DNA of 64,000 nucleotides from Candidatus Thiomargarita nelsonii (GTDB taxonomy: Bacteria; Pseudomonadota; Gammaproteobacteria; Beggiatoales; Beggiatoaceae): positions 1-64,000 of the forward strand of contig JSZA02000022.1 of the NCBI GenBank assembly GCA_000785145.2. Reading direction: 5' to 3'. Positions 16,071 to 24,529 of this stretch are shown here, in pieces; positions within the stretch are counted from its first letter, which is position 1, and each line of letters opens with the position of its first letter. A program made the position numbers and the translations under genes. The notes under the pieces were generated by a model. It saw nothing but the letters and a program-made list of their open reading frames with translations, made no database searches and was not told the origin of the DNA.

Positions 16071-16865
16071 TTAAAAAAAACACACCTCCATCACCGGCTC
16101 CAACAAAGTCCACTGCTCACCCCCCCCGCTGACTCGACAAATATTGGGCGGCACACACTCAAAAAACCACCTATCTCCGCTTGGCAAAGCCACTGGCTTT
16201 AAAGCCCATTGCCACATTCTAAGACCAAAACCCCAAGCCCAAACTAATCCTAACCCCACTTCTCGCCTTTCTTGATGATATTGCAAGGGCGGCTCCAAAA
16301 TCGCCGTTGACGCCCCCAATCCACCTTGATAATAAGCTAAAATTTCCATTTTGCCCTCTACATAAGCTTTTGCCGTCATCAAAACCGGAAAAGGGCAAGC
16401 ATCAAACAACGACGGCTGCTCTTTGAAAAATTGCCTGATAACAGCTAACCTTGTCCAATCGAACACATAAATATCCGTTTTGCCCTGCCATGATCGGATT
16501 GAAACCGTCTCTTGGTTGACCATCAAACGACTATCTAAACTTATCGCCTGTGGTGGCGAATCCATCTCTTGTGCGACACGCTGCAAAACCTGAGTCTGTC
16601 GGGGCGGTGCGAACAAAACAGCAGACTCTCCCACATATTCAAGCAACTGTTTTAAAACCACTTTATCCAATTCTAAGCCCGCCTCATGCCAGCCCAGCTT
16701 TTGCCCCGGTTGACGCAAAAATTTTTCTCCACCAGAGACAAAAACACGCGCCGCCCAAGAGACTTCATCTTGAGACAAAATTTCCCAAGTAGAGGACCCC
16801 GGCTGACGCACGTAAATCTCGTCAAAACCTAACCAGATCCAAGGAAGAGAATTATTTATTTCCAT
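16071..16865 (-). CDS. Protein of unknown function in the tubulin/Hsp70 cluster
   Basis: A 264-aa soluble-looking protein with no signal peptide, transmembrane helix or family I recognise. It is rich in Trp and hydrophobic residues. The early stretch RQPGSSTWEILSQDEVSW loosely recalls the GSTWELPPKDMETL segment of the coiled-coil paralogs. Composition and predicted alternation suggest a mixed alpha/beta domain ending in a beta-rich region (GGGEQWTLLEPVMEV). It lies between the Hsp70-like gene and the C-domain gene, on the same strand, with REP arrays on both sides. No strong ribosome site precedes the ATG. Confidence 0.7.
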   Translation of the reverse strand: MEINNSLPWIWLGFDEIYVRQPGSSTWEILSQDEVSWAARVFVSGGEKFLRQPGQKLGWHEAGLELDKVVLKQLLEYVGESAVLFAPPRQTQVLQRVAQEMDSPPQAISLDSRLMVNQETVSIRSWQGKTDIYVFDWTRLAVIRQFFKEQPSLFDACPFPVLMTAKAYVEGKMEILAYYQGGLGASTAILEPPLQYHQERREVGLGLVWAWGFGLRMWQWALKPVALPSGDRWFFECVPPNICRVSGGGEQWTLLEPVMEVCFF

Positions 16866-16886
16866 AATGATAAACTAATTTTAAAC

Positions 16887-17135
16887 TTGTTGTTTCGGGA
16901 ATGGAGCTACGCGGATTTCCCGAAACTTGTTGTTTCGGGAATGGAGCTACGCGGATTTCCCGCAACGAAGTCAGCGTAGCTAAACTTGTTGTTTCGGGAA
17001 TGGAGCTACGCGGATTTCCCGAAACTTGTTGTTTCGGGAATTTCGCTACGCGGATTTCCCGCAACGAAGTCAGCGTAGCTAAACTTGTTGTTTCGGGAAT
17101 GGAGCGGATTTCCCGATACGAAGTCAGCGTAGCTA
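16887..17135. repeat. REP-like cluster
   Basis: Five or six copies of the TTGTTTCGGGAATGGAGC .. GGATTTCCCG palindrome, two or three with the GCAACGAAGTCAGCGTAGCT tail. They fill the gap between the genes at 16071 and 17140 exactly. Confidence 0.95.
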
Positions 17136-17139
17136 AACC

Positions 17140-20046
17140 CTAACCTAACTCATACTCCCCCAACAACTGTTTATCCCAACTCTCACAATCATCCCCAGAC
17201 TTAAAACCAATATAAATATCAAGACAATTTTCATCCTTAGCTTTAACCATCACATGCGCCGGACCATCCTCCTTAACATTAATCATACCACTAACCTCTC
17301 CCAAGCACTTATCATTATCGCTTAAAACATCCTTATTATCAGCACTGAGATAGAAAGACAAACAAACTTCACCCGGACCCAACAGCGGATACTCTGCAAC
17401 CGCCCAACCATCAGCAGGCGTAGGAATACCCGCACATAAGGGAATAAACTTAGAAATACCAGTATCAGGATCAGGCGCACCCCGCACACCCAAAGAAGCC
17501 AAATCACACGCCTTGAAAATCACCCCAGGTGCCACCCTCGGCAGCCGAGCAAGATGACAACTACCTTGAGAAACAATCGTTTTGGCAAAAACAGGATCAA
17601 TACGCACCGGCATCAATTTCTGTCCACTTTTCTCAGGACGAAGCCGCATGATATGCGCCTCCAGCATACTATTGACTAACGGAAAAAACCCACCACGTCC
17701 ACTCGTTAAAACATAGATATCCAAATCACTCACATCTGAAAGCTGCGACAAACGCTGCAAACGTTCAAACATAGGAATTGAGCAAGTCTTAATAAAATCC
17801 TTGATAAAGCGCCCAAAATAAAGAGAAATACCATCACTCTGTATCAAAATATCAGTATTGGACAAACCCTGTAAAGTCAAACTCGATTGCCCCAGACTCG
17901 AATCACATTCCTCTTGGAACTCAGTTATCAAATTCGCAAGCTCTTCCCCCTGCGCCCACTTCTCTTTATCATCCCAGCCCGGACTATTCCTAAAACGAAC
18001 ACTCATTTGACTAAAAGCACCACTATCACTTTGCAAATGCTCAAGCACAAAAGCCACACAACGTCGCCCGTTTTCACGCGCTATCACCTGAGCCGCCCCC
18101 GGACGTACAGCATCCCAAGGCAAAGTAATAGGAAACTGTCTCGGATCATAACCCTTTCTTTTCAGCCACAGCTCACACGAAGGCCACAAATGCTTAAATA
18201 ATAAAGCAGAAAAACCATTCCCAAAAAAACGATCATCTCCCCTACCAGTACCATCAGTGCCTAGCTCAGTCACCCGCATCTTGGCAAAATTTTCAATCTC
18301 GACCAAAAACAATGACATATCAGTACTCCCCCCGCCCACATCGTAAGTGAGTACCCCATATTTGCCAAAATCATCCCTAAATACGCCATCACCTACCGTA
18401 TTATGCCTAAAAGTCTTAATATCTCTGACAGGTAAACTGGTGGTAACAGAAGGCCAACTTTCCGCAACCGTCTTATGTGTCTCACTACCCATAACAATTG
18501 ACAAAGGCGCCAATCCTGCTTTTTCATAAGCCCTATTCAAAGCACTCATTAACAAAGGATGAAAGCGAGAAGGATGCGTAATACTAACCTGTTTCACAAC
18601 AGCAACGATATATTCCTCAATAATGTTTTTAATCTTTTTCAGATAATCAGCCGCTATATCTTCCCATGTCCGCTCGTTGCCATCTGGTAATAAGACCGGC
18701 TCAGACTCATCCAACCGCCACTTAAGATTATCCAAATAAACGAGATCAGAAAATTTCCCACTGTCTAACAGCGCAATAGCCTCATAACCAATATCATATT
18801 GCAATTGATCTTCATTATCCAAATAATACGCGATTGCTGTCGGTAAAAAGCTATCCTTTTCTGACAAAGGCAGAGAAATCGCCCCTTGTTCCTCTTGAGG
18901 ATAAAAAGCCACAGCCGTTGCGGTTGTACCAAAGTCTATAGTCACAATACCGGTATAATCCTGACTACTGCGTACCTCCAACTCGGTAGTCAACTTCAAC
19001 TGAGAACTATCCACTTGCTCTTCTACCAGCATTTGCTCTACATCACACTGATAACGTTTTGCAGCAATCTGCTCATCATTGACTAATGGAATATTGAGAA
19101 TATAAGAATGAGATTTACCCGCCTCCAACAGATAAGCTTGTGGTGGTTGATAATTAAAAGGGAGAATCACTTCACGCCCACGACGGATCTCCACCTGAAC
19201 GCTTGAGAGCTGGCAACTTTCCCCCCCCTGATTTTCAACCTCTATGGGCAAACGTAAAGAGCGCCCTTCTAAGCCACGCACTTTATCTGGCAACTTCAGC
19301 ACCGGTTTGGCAGGGATAGGAAAACGGAGAGTGACCTTTAATTCAACGGGTTTGGGCTTATGTTTTATAAACACATCCAACGTCAAATCGAGACCTTTGG
19401 GGCGCCCTTTGAGTACCGCCAATAACTCACCGTTGATTGGAAAATTGAACGTATGTTGATCATCCTTAGAAGAAGTAAAAGCCGCCTCAATAGTCGGCAA
19501 ACTCAATGCCACCCCCTCATACGCGCTCACCGCAATCCTTTCTACCAACGCAACACCACCCTCTTTATGTAGCAAAGTCAAGCGAATCGTTTCTGTGTCT
19601 TGGACCAAAAAATCCGACTTTTCAAAGACGAAAACCGGAACAGCAACACCATAGGACAAAGTCGCTCGCGGGTACTCTTTAGTGGGCGCAACCTTATGAA
19701 TGAGAGACCACTCCACCGGCGCATTGCCCTGAAGTGCCAAATCAGCACTGTTAATGGGATAAGAAACCTCTTCACCGGGTTGATTGAAATCGTTTTGATC
19801 TAAATTGACAATAGGCACTTGAGTACCGCTGGCATTACGCCAAAAAAAGCTGGTACCACCTAAACCACCGCGCACATTACGGATGATAGTCGTTATTTGA
19901 CTCGGCACTTGACTTCCCTGATAAATCCTTGCAGGCTCGACAACAGTCTTAACCTGTAACAAATTGTCGCCACAATGACCACAAAAACGATCATCGGGAT
20001 GGCATCGCCAAGTGTAACAATGTGGACAAAGTATGTCGTTTTGCAT
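17140..20046 (-). CDS. Zn-ribbon plus Hsp70/actin-like ATPase, 968 aa
   Basis: A large cytosolic protein. The N-terminus is a zinc ribbon (CPHC at 7-10 and CGHCG at 22-26). Residues about 30-360 look like two or three Ig-like beta-sandwich domains. From 366 an Hsp70/actin-fold ATPase begins: phosphate-1 VTIDFGTTATAVAFY (Asp371), phosphate-2 TYDVGGGSTDMSLF (Asp569) and a late adenosine-type motif TSGRGGFFPLV. It lacks an Hsp70 substrate-binding domain. In the family such ATPases work as chaperones or filament-forming switches. Being next to a tubulin-like gene, it may be a second cytomotive NTPase or a regulator (inference). It is preserved full length despite repeats on both sides. Confidence 0.85.
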   Translation of the reverse strand: MQNDILCPHCYTWRCHPDDRFCGHCGDNLLQVKTVVEPARIYQGSQVPSQITTIIRNVRGGLGGTSFFWRNASGTQVPIVNLDQNDFNQPGEEVSYPINSADLALQGNAPVEWSLIHKVAPTKEYPRATLSYGVAVPVFVFEKSDFLVQDTETIRLTLLHKEGGVALVERIAVSAYEGVALSLPTIEAAFTSSKDDQHTFNFPINGELLAVLKGRPKGLDLTLDVFIKHKPKPVELKVTLRFPIPAKPVLKLPDKVRGLEGRSLRLPIEVENQGGESCQLSSVQVEIRRGREVILPFNYQPPQAYLLEAGKSHSYILNIPLVNDEQIAAKRYQCDVEQMLVEEQVDSSQLKLTTELEVRSSQDYTGIVTIDFGTTATAVAFYPQEEQGAISLPLSEKDSFLPTAIAYYLDNEDQLQYDIGYEAIALLDSGKFSDLVYLDNLKWRLDESEPVLLPDGNERTWEDIAADYLKKIKNIIEEYIVAVVKQVSITHPSRFHPLLMSALNRAYEKAGLAPLSIVMGSETHKTVAESWPSVTTSLPVRDIKTFRHNTVGDGVFRDDFGKYGVLTYDVGGGSTDMSLFLVEIENFAKMRVTELGTDGTGRGDDRFFGNGFSALLFKHLWPSCELWLKRKGYDPRQFPITLPWDAVRPGAAQVIARENGRRCVAFVLEHLQSDSGAFSQMSVRFRNSPGWDDKEKWAQGEELANLITEFQEECDSSLGQSSLTLQGLSNTDILIQSDGISLYFGRFIKDFIKTCSIPMFERLQRLSQLSDVSDLDIYVLTSGRGGFFPLVNSMLEAHIMRLRPEKSGQKLMPVRIDPVFAKTIVSQGSCHLARLPRVAPGVIFKACDLASLGVRGAPDPDTGISKFIPLCAGIPTPADGWAVAEYPLLGPGEVCLSFYLSADNKDVLSDNDKCLGEVSGMINVKEDGPAHVMVKAKDENCLDIYIGFKSGDDCESWDKQLLGEYELG

Positions 20047-20105
20047 GATAGTTATTATTTTAAAATTCTTTGCCTCGCGTCGAGGCAGGCATTCCTTTGC
20101 CTCGC

Positions 20106-20280
20106 GTCAATGCCATTAAGTTAAGGTTTTTTGTAGGGTGGGTAGGGGCAATCCCTTGTGGTTGCCCGCTGCACCAACCAAACATTTGAAACGAAGATCC
20201 GGGCGTAAATTTATAACAATGGTGGGTTTCGCTATCGCTCTACCCACCCTACAATATCTCTTAACTTAATGGCATTGACG
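20106..20280. mobile_element. MITE carrying a second palindrome
   Basis: Ends TCAATGCCATTAAGTTAAG and CTTAACTTAATGGCATTGA. The centre differs from other copies: after TGTAGGGTGGGTAGGGGCAA it contains a GGTTGCCC segment of another repeat family before the closing TCTACCCACCCTACA. It lies upstream of the Hsp70-like gene. Confidence 0.9.
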
Positions 20281-20307
20281 CAGAGCGTGGGAACGAGAAA
20301 CCTCAGT

Positions 20308-20343
20308 TGTTTCGGGAATTTCGCTCCGCGGATTTCCCGAAAC
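20308..20343. repeat. Single REP-like palindrome
   Basis: TTTCGGGAATTTCGC .. GCGGATTTCCCGAAAC, one copy, downstream of the Uma2-like gene. Confidence 0.85.
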
Positions 20344-20432
20344 AAAAGGACGTTAAAAGATTTATGTGTACCTACTTATCTTCCAAATACCTTAGCAATA
20401 GGCAAATGTATATCCATTACCTCATCAATCAC

Positions 20433-20804
20433 TTAGGAGTCATTCAGATCAAAGGTACGATGTTGATCAGGTTGAGAGTAAACATCTATCACTTCTATCA
20501 ATGGTAGAGCCAACCAACACGACTTAACACCAAGCGCAAAATAAGCTTTAAACTTAACAAAAATATCACTAATACGTTGCTTTGGTGAAAGTACCTCAAT
20601 TATCAAGTCAGGCATTTGAGATACCATCAAGACATCATCCATTGGGCTCGCCTGTGGTGGAGGGTCTGTATAAACCGCCAGGTTGGGGATTAATTCTATT
20701 TGGCTACCATCCAAACTTAATTCGGGCATCACCTCGAATCTTTCATCATTGAATAATAAGCCGGCAATCCGGCCTGCGGTTAAACTATGGTTTAATGATC
20801 CCAT
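20433..20804 (-). CDS. Uma2-family (DUF820) PD-(D/E)XK nuclease-like protein, truncated by a nonsense codon
   Basis: A 123-aa frame of the Uma2 family, which is abundant in cyanobacteria and large sulfur bacteria and has a PD-(D/E)XK fold; its biological role is unknown. The core is visible as MPDLIIEVLSPKQRISD and FALGVKSCWLALP. The frame stops at TAA 20433-20435. In the same frame the next 18 codons (VIDEVMDIHLPIAKVFGR) are a typical family C-terminus, ending at 20376. A single substitution (for example GAA to TAA) explains the stop. A GAGGT ribosome site sits 7 nt before the ATG. It interrupts the tubulin/Hsp70 gene pair and is probably an insertion. Confidence 0.8.
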   Translation of the reverse strand: MGSLNHSLTAGRIAGLLFNDERFEVMPELSLDGSQIELIPNLAVYTDPPPQASPMDDVLMVSQMPDLIIEVLSPKQRISDIFVKFKAYFALGVKSCWLALPLIEVIDVYSQPDQHRTFDLNDS

Positions 20805-20819
20805 ATCTGATACCTCACA

Positions 20820-20842
20820 TCCAAGATAAATCTTGGACTCCT
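20820..20842. repeat. TCCAAGATAAATCTTGGA palindrome
   Basis: A copy of the dispersed palindrome in the 44-nt gap between the tubulin-like gene and the Uma2-like gene. Confidence 0.9.
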
Positions 20843-20848
20843 AAAACC

Positions 20849-23800
20849 TCACCGTCTCCAACTTTCAAAAATATAAATCCCGGCGCCCTCTGGTTGTTCT
20901 ACCGCCCAAAAAGCTGCTCGTGGGGGCGTGCTGGTTGCCCATGTCGTTAGATTATTTAACTCCGTTAGCACCGCTTGTTTCATGCGATCTCCATTCTGAG
21001 CAATCAAAGTGTCAGCTTCCTGCTTCAAAATTTGACGAACAGCATGAGTTTCGGGAAAACGAGAAAAGAAAGAGGCATTTTCACCCCATTCCGCATGGAA
21101 AGACAAAAGCGTACACCATTTTTGCATCGTTTTATCATCCATACTATTTATGGCATCCACCACACGGGCTTGGATTCCGTCTCGTGAAGCTTTTTCTTGA
21201 GAGCGTGCTAAACGCGCAATGGCTAAGGAAAAAGGACCCAATTTTGTGCTTTTGCTAAATATTTGGGAATCATCGACATAAACATATTTCATCAAACCAG
21301 TATTGCTTTTCTCCGCTTTGATAACGCCCAACAAAGTGGCCTGTAAAAATATCCTCAGAGCACCGATATAAGACTCAACTTCATCAGATTTTTTGAGGAG
21401 TAAATCTTGGAATTTTTCATAAGCCAAATCAGTATGCAAAACTTTGCCATCTTGCAAATAGCGATAGTAAGACTCATCGCGGTACCGCTTCAAATTCCGA
21501 ATAGCCATCAACGGGAAAGCGGCGATCTCAGAGGCGGCGTAAACGCGATCAGATGTGGTCGCCAAAAATTGACAAGTTTCGCTTTGCATCACATCATTTT
21601 TAAAATCCTCATGAGGTTCAGACCCCTGCTGTTCCGAGACTGCAACCCACAGTCTCGATTCCTTCTCCCTGAGGGCATTACCTACGAAATGATCAGGCTC
21701 AGGTAACCAATGTTTGCCATAACTCAACAATTGATCAACCACAGCCTTGTATTGAGGCGTATCGGTTTTGTGACGCTCGCTTAAACGTTCAATCACATCT
21801 ACCCTGCGATCTCTAATGTGACTCATGGTTTTCTTAGCAAAATAGAGTAAACGAACGATCAGTTTCTTCTCACCTTGCTTTAAGGTATTACGCATATCCC
21901 ATAAATCGCTCGGACCCGCAGCCTCTTGTTTCCCAAAGAAGTTTTTCTCCCAAAGCGTTAAAGTATTTTCTCCGATAGGATTATTGTTTTGATCAACATA
22001 AAAGAAATCCGTTTCTTGAACCCCTTGACTCAATTCTTGATAAATAGGCGAAGGTTCAATCTTCTCAAAGGCATGGATGCGCTCATTCAAACGACTCAAC
22101 ACATCATTTTTCAGCGCATCACGGTAATCCATGACTTGTTTAATCAAACAACTTTCAACCGTCATTTTTTCGCCTTGTGCATTTTTATCTTGAGTCCCTC
22201 GCCCAATATAATCAGCAACCCGACTCGCCAGAACCGCCGCAGCCCCTGCTATCTGAGCTTGCAATTCCCGTATCATCTGTCGCTCAATGCTCTCCAATGC
22301 AACCTCAATAACGGTTTGACGGGTAAAACGGCCATTCACATCATCTAACCATCGCAGGAGTTCCAGCACTTGTCCAGCCACATTGTTACTAGACGCACGA
22401 CTCCGTTCCTCCATCTTTTTAAATTGCTCGACATCATTACTTAAACGGCTGCACATACGGTGCAGCACTTCAAGTGTCACATCAAAGCGATAGTGAGGCT
22501 CGTTGAGCATCTCCGTGACCAGTTGGCCAAGATTCTCAATCACGACCTTATAATGATCCTCGCTATTTTGGAGAATACTCTTGGTTATTTTTCCCCTTTG
22601 AGCTTGGATATCCTTGCGATCTAATTGTCCCTGCAATATATCTTGTCTCCAGTCCTCCATTTTTTTGCGGACTTGGGCAGAATAAACATTTCTGATGAAT
22701 TCTCCCCCGCCATCCCGAATGAGTCCTTTTAAAATGTGGCTCAAACGTCCTCCAGTGCCATCGGTTTCCAAGGCGTGGATAAAATCACGATGCTCGGTAC
22801 TATTATTAATACGCACTTTGCGGAAATAATCCCTTTCCAGCAAATTATCCAAATCAGCCGGAATCTCTCTACCCCCCGTCCAAAAAACAATCAAATCCTT
22901 AACTAAACGATGCTGTACAGCCGTCTCTACGCGATCAACTGGGACATAAAGTTTAGAAAGACCAAAACTCGAATAGCGACGAGAAAAAATTTCCTTAAAT
23001 TGAACCCCTTGATAATCATACTGATGGGTAAAAACCATATTAAGTGCGTCGGCAAAAGCAACTTCATCCTCACGACGCTTTGCAACCAATCCGGCAACCT
23101 CTGGACCACTGCTATATTCGATATACAACCATTCTGCCATCATACGACACAAGGCATTTTTGTTATCTAGTGCCACTTGACCAGCGTGACTCGCCGGGGC
23201 ATTGTCAATAAGATAAGTCGTATCAAAAACGGGCCCCGACAATGTTTCACCATTATCATACAGCTCTCTGGTCCAAGCCAAAGGAAAACCGCCTTGAACA
23301 CCATCTTGTACAACATCCCGACCATAGCCATAATGTTCTAATTCCATCAAAGCGGAATAAGCATTACCATAATACTTATTACTAAAATCATTAGAAAACA
23401 CCGATGGCAACAAAATGATACTGCGTATGCGGACACCGGGCAACAGATGACGTAGTGCAAATGCAAAATCTAGGAACATGCCATTCCCAGTACCCCCGGC
23501 AATGGAAAAAATGAGCCAGACATCTGTCGACTTCGCATCCACCTGAATGCCTTGCTCTGTCAAGGCATTTCTATAAATATTCACATCGTTGATTTTTCCG
23601 AGCAGGTTACGCACTTTAGCCATAATATTGGTATAGTGGTAAAAAAACGCCAAACGACCAAAACTGCGAATACCGCCTGCCCCATCAACAATCGGACCTA
23701 ACTTCATTAATTCCTTGTCAAACCATGAAAAAATATAGGGATAGTCTTGAGTGTTGTCATAAATCTTCTTTAATTCTTTTGAACCTACCTCTACCCCAAT

Positions 23801-24019
23801 CTTTTCCTCTTCAGCAAAATTGACTTCTTGCATCAAGAAATCCATTTCTTTGCCATCTATGGTAAGATTTCGGTAATCCGTATCAACCCAAAGATGTCCC
23901 ACATAAGGGGGACGTGTGCTCCCATACCGCTCATAATACATACGGCGAAAGTTGAGCAAGACTTGCTTACCCGTGCCGCCTAAACCAATAATCAGTGCCG
24001 GGTGCTGTATTGTTGGCAT
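20849..24019 (-). CDS. Tubulin/FtsZ-like GTPase, 1056 aa
   Basis: A large protein with a tubulin-superfamily GTPase domain at its N-terminus: ALIIGLGGTGKQVLLNF (residues 8-24) is the first nucleotide loop, and FSIAGGTGNGMFLDF (171-185) carries the tubulin signature GG-T-G-x-G. This corresponds to the large tubulin-like families, not to cell-division FtsZ, which is about 380 aa. The remaining 600-odd residues are mostly helical with no signal peptide or membrane segment. In the superfamily such proteins form GTP-dependent filaments. Makarova and Koonin linked FtsZ-like families to vWA and GTPase genes in a proposed membrane-remodelling system. A GGGGG ribosome site precedes the ATG. It is co-directional with the vWA and Zn-ribbon genes upstream and the Hsp70-like gene downstream. 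Confidence 0.88.
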   Translation of the reverse strand: MPTIQHPALIIGLGGTGKQVLLNFRRMYYERYGSTRPPYVGHLWVDTDYRNLTIDGKEMDFLMQEVNFAEEEKIGVEVGSKELKKIYDNTQDYPYIFSWFDKELMKLGPIVDGAGGIRSFGRLAFFYHYTNIMAKVRNLLGKINDVNIYRNALTEQGIQVDAKSTDVWLIFSIAGGTGNGMFLDFAFALRHLLPGVRIRSIILLPSVFSNDFSNKYYGNAYSALMELEHYGYGRDVVQDGVQGGFPLAWTRELYDNGETLSGPVFDTTYLIDNAPASHAGQVALDNKNALCRMMAEWLYIEYSSGPEVAGLVAKRREDEVAFADALNMVFTHQYDYQGVQFKEIFSRRYSSFGLSKLYVPVDRVETAVQHRLVKDLIVFWTGGREIPADLDNLLERDYFRKVRINNSTEHRDFIHALETDGTGGRLSHILKGLIRDGGGEFIRNVYSAQVRKKMEDWRQDILQGQLDRKDIQAQRGKITKSILQNSEDHYKVVIENLGQLVTEMLNEPHYRFDVTLEVLHRMCSRLSNDVEQFKKMEERSRASSNNVAGQVLELLRWLDDVNGRFTRQTVIEVALESIERQMIRELQAQIAGAAAVLASRVADYIGRGTQDKNAQGEKMTVESCLIKQVMDYRDALKNDVLSRLNERIHAFEKIEPSPIYQELSQGVQETDFFYVDQNNNPIGENTLTLWEKNFFGKQEAAGPSDLWDMRNTLKQGEKKLIVRLLYFAKKTMSHIRDRRVDVIERLSERHKTDTPQYKAVVDQLLSYGKHWLPEPDHFVGNALREKESRLWVAVSEQQGSEPHEDFKNDVMQSETCQFLATTSDRVYAASEIAAFPLMAIRNLKRYRDESYYRYLQDGKVLHTDLAYEKFQDLLLKKSDEVESYIGALRIFLQATLLGVIKAEKSNTGLMKYVYVDDSQIFSKSTKLGPFSLAIARLARSQEKASRDGIQARVVDAINSMDDKTMQKWCTLLSFHAEWGENASFFSRFPETHAVRQILKQEADTLIAQNGDRMKQAVLTELNNLTTWATSTPPRAAFWAVEQPEGAGIYIFESWRR

Positions 24020-24031
24020 ATTTTTACCCCC

Positions 24032-24472
24032 TTAAATATTAGCCAAATGAAATGCGATGACCACAATCATAATAAATAAAAATAATACAATGAATTTCAA
24101 AGCTTTACCTAAAATAACCAACATTAATAACGTAATGAGGTAAATGCTACCTATCACGATAAACCAACCCAATCCTATCTGATCTGCCAGAGACAAAAAC
24201 AATACCAGCAAAAATCCACCCGTACCTAACAAACTCAACGTATAACCAAGTATATGAGGATGCACACCCTGACGGACTTGGCTTTTCAAAAGAACGCGAT
24301 AGAGGGAAAAACACAAAATAACAAATCCCAACAACCATAAAAACAAAATCATGACGGTTTGGTTACCGGGTAGTGTTGAATCCCATAATCCAACACTGTT
24401 TGCCGCCTCCATCGGTAGGAGGGTGAGACAAAAAATGCTCAACCACTTTGCAAAATGCCTTATTTTTATCAT
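24032..24472 (-). CDS. Small polytopic inner-membrane protein
   Basis: A 146-aa hydrophobic protein: an N-terminal signal-like helix (WLSIFCLTLLPMEAANS) and then about four transmembrane helices (TVMILFLWLLGFVILCF, LGYTLSLLGTGGFLLVLFL, LGWFIVIGSIYLITLLML, FIVLFLFIMIVVIAF). No family recognised. It lies 12 nt upstream of the tubulin-like gene and 57 nt downstream of the vWA gene, so it is almost certainly co-transcribed and may be the membrane anchor of the filament system. A GAGGATAG ribosome site is present. Confidence 0.8.
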   Translation of the reverse strand: MIKIRHFAKWLSIFCLTLLPMEAANSVGLWDSTLPGNQTVMILFLWLLGFVILCFSLYRVLLKSQVRQGVHPHILGYTLSLLGTGGFLLVLFLSLADQIGLGWFIVIGSIYLITLLMLVILGKALKFIVLFLFIMIVVIAFHLANI

Positions 24473-24498
24473 ATTTATTCTATCCTCAAATTTTGATA

Positions 24499-24526
24499 GG
24501 AGTCCAAGATTTATCTTGGACGTCCA
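24499..24526. repeat. GTCCAAGATTTATCTTGGAC palindrome
   Basis: A perfect 20-bp palindrome between the vWA gene's stop and the next gene's start, inside the putative operon mRNA. Confidence 0.95.
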
Positions 24527-24529
24527 ATG

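Noticed and set aside
16852..17143. Open frames on both strands across the REP cluster
   Set aside because: Repeat-derived (FPKQQVSGNPRSSIPE-type peptides), no coding bias.
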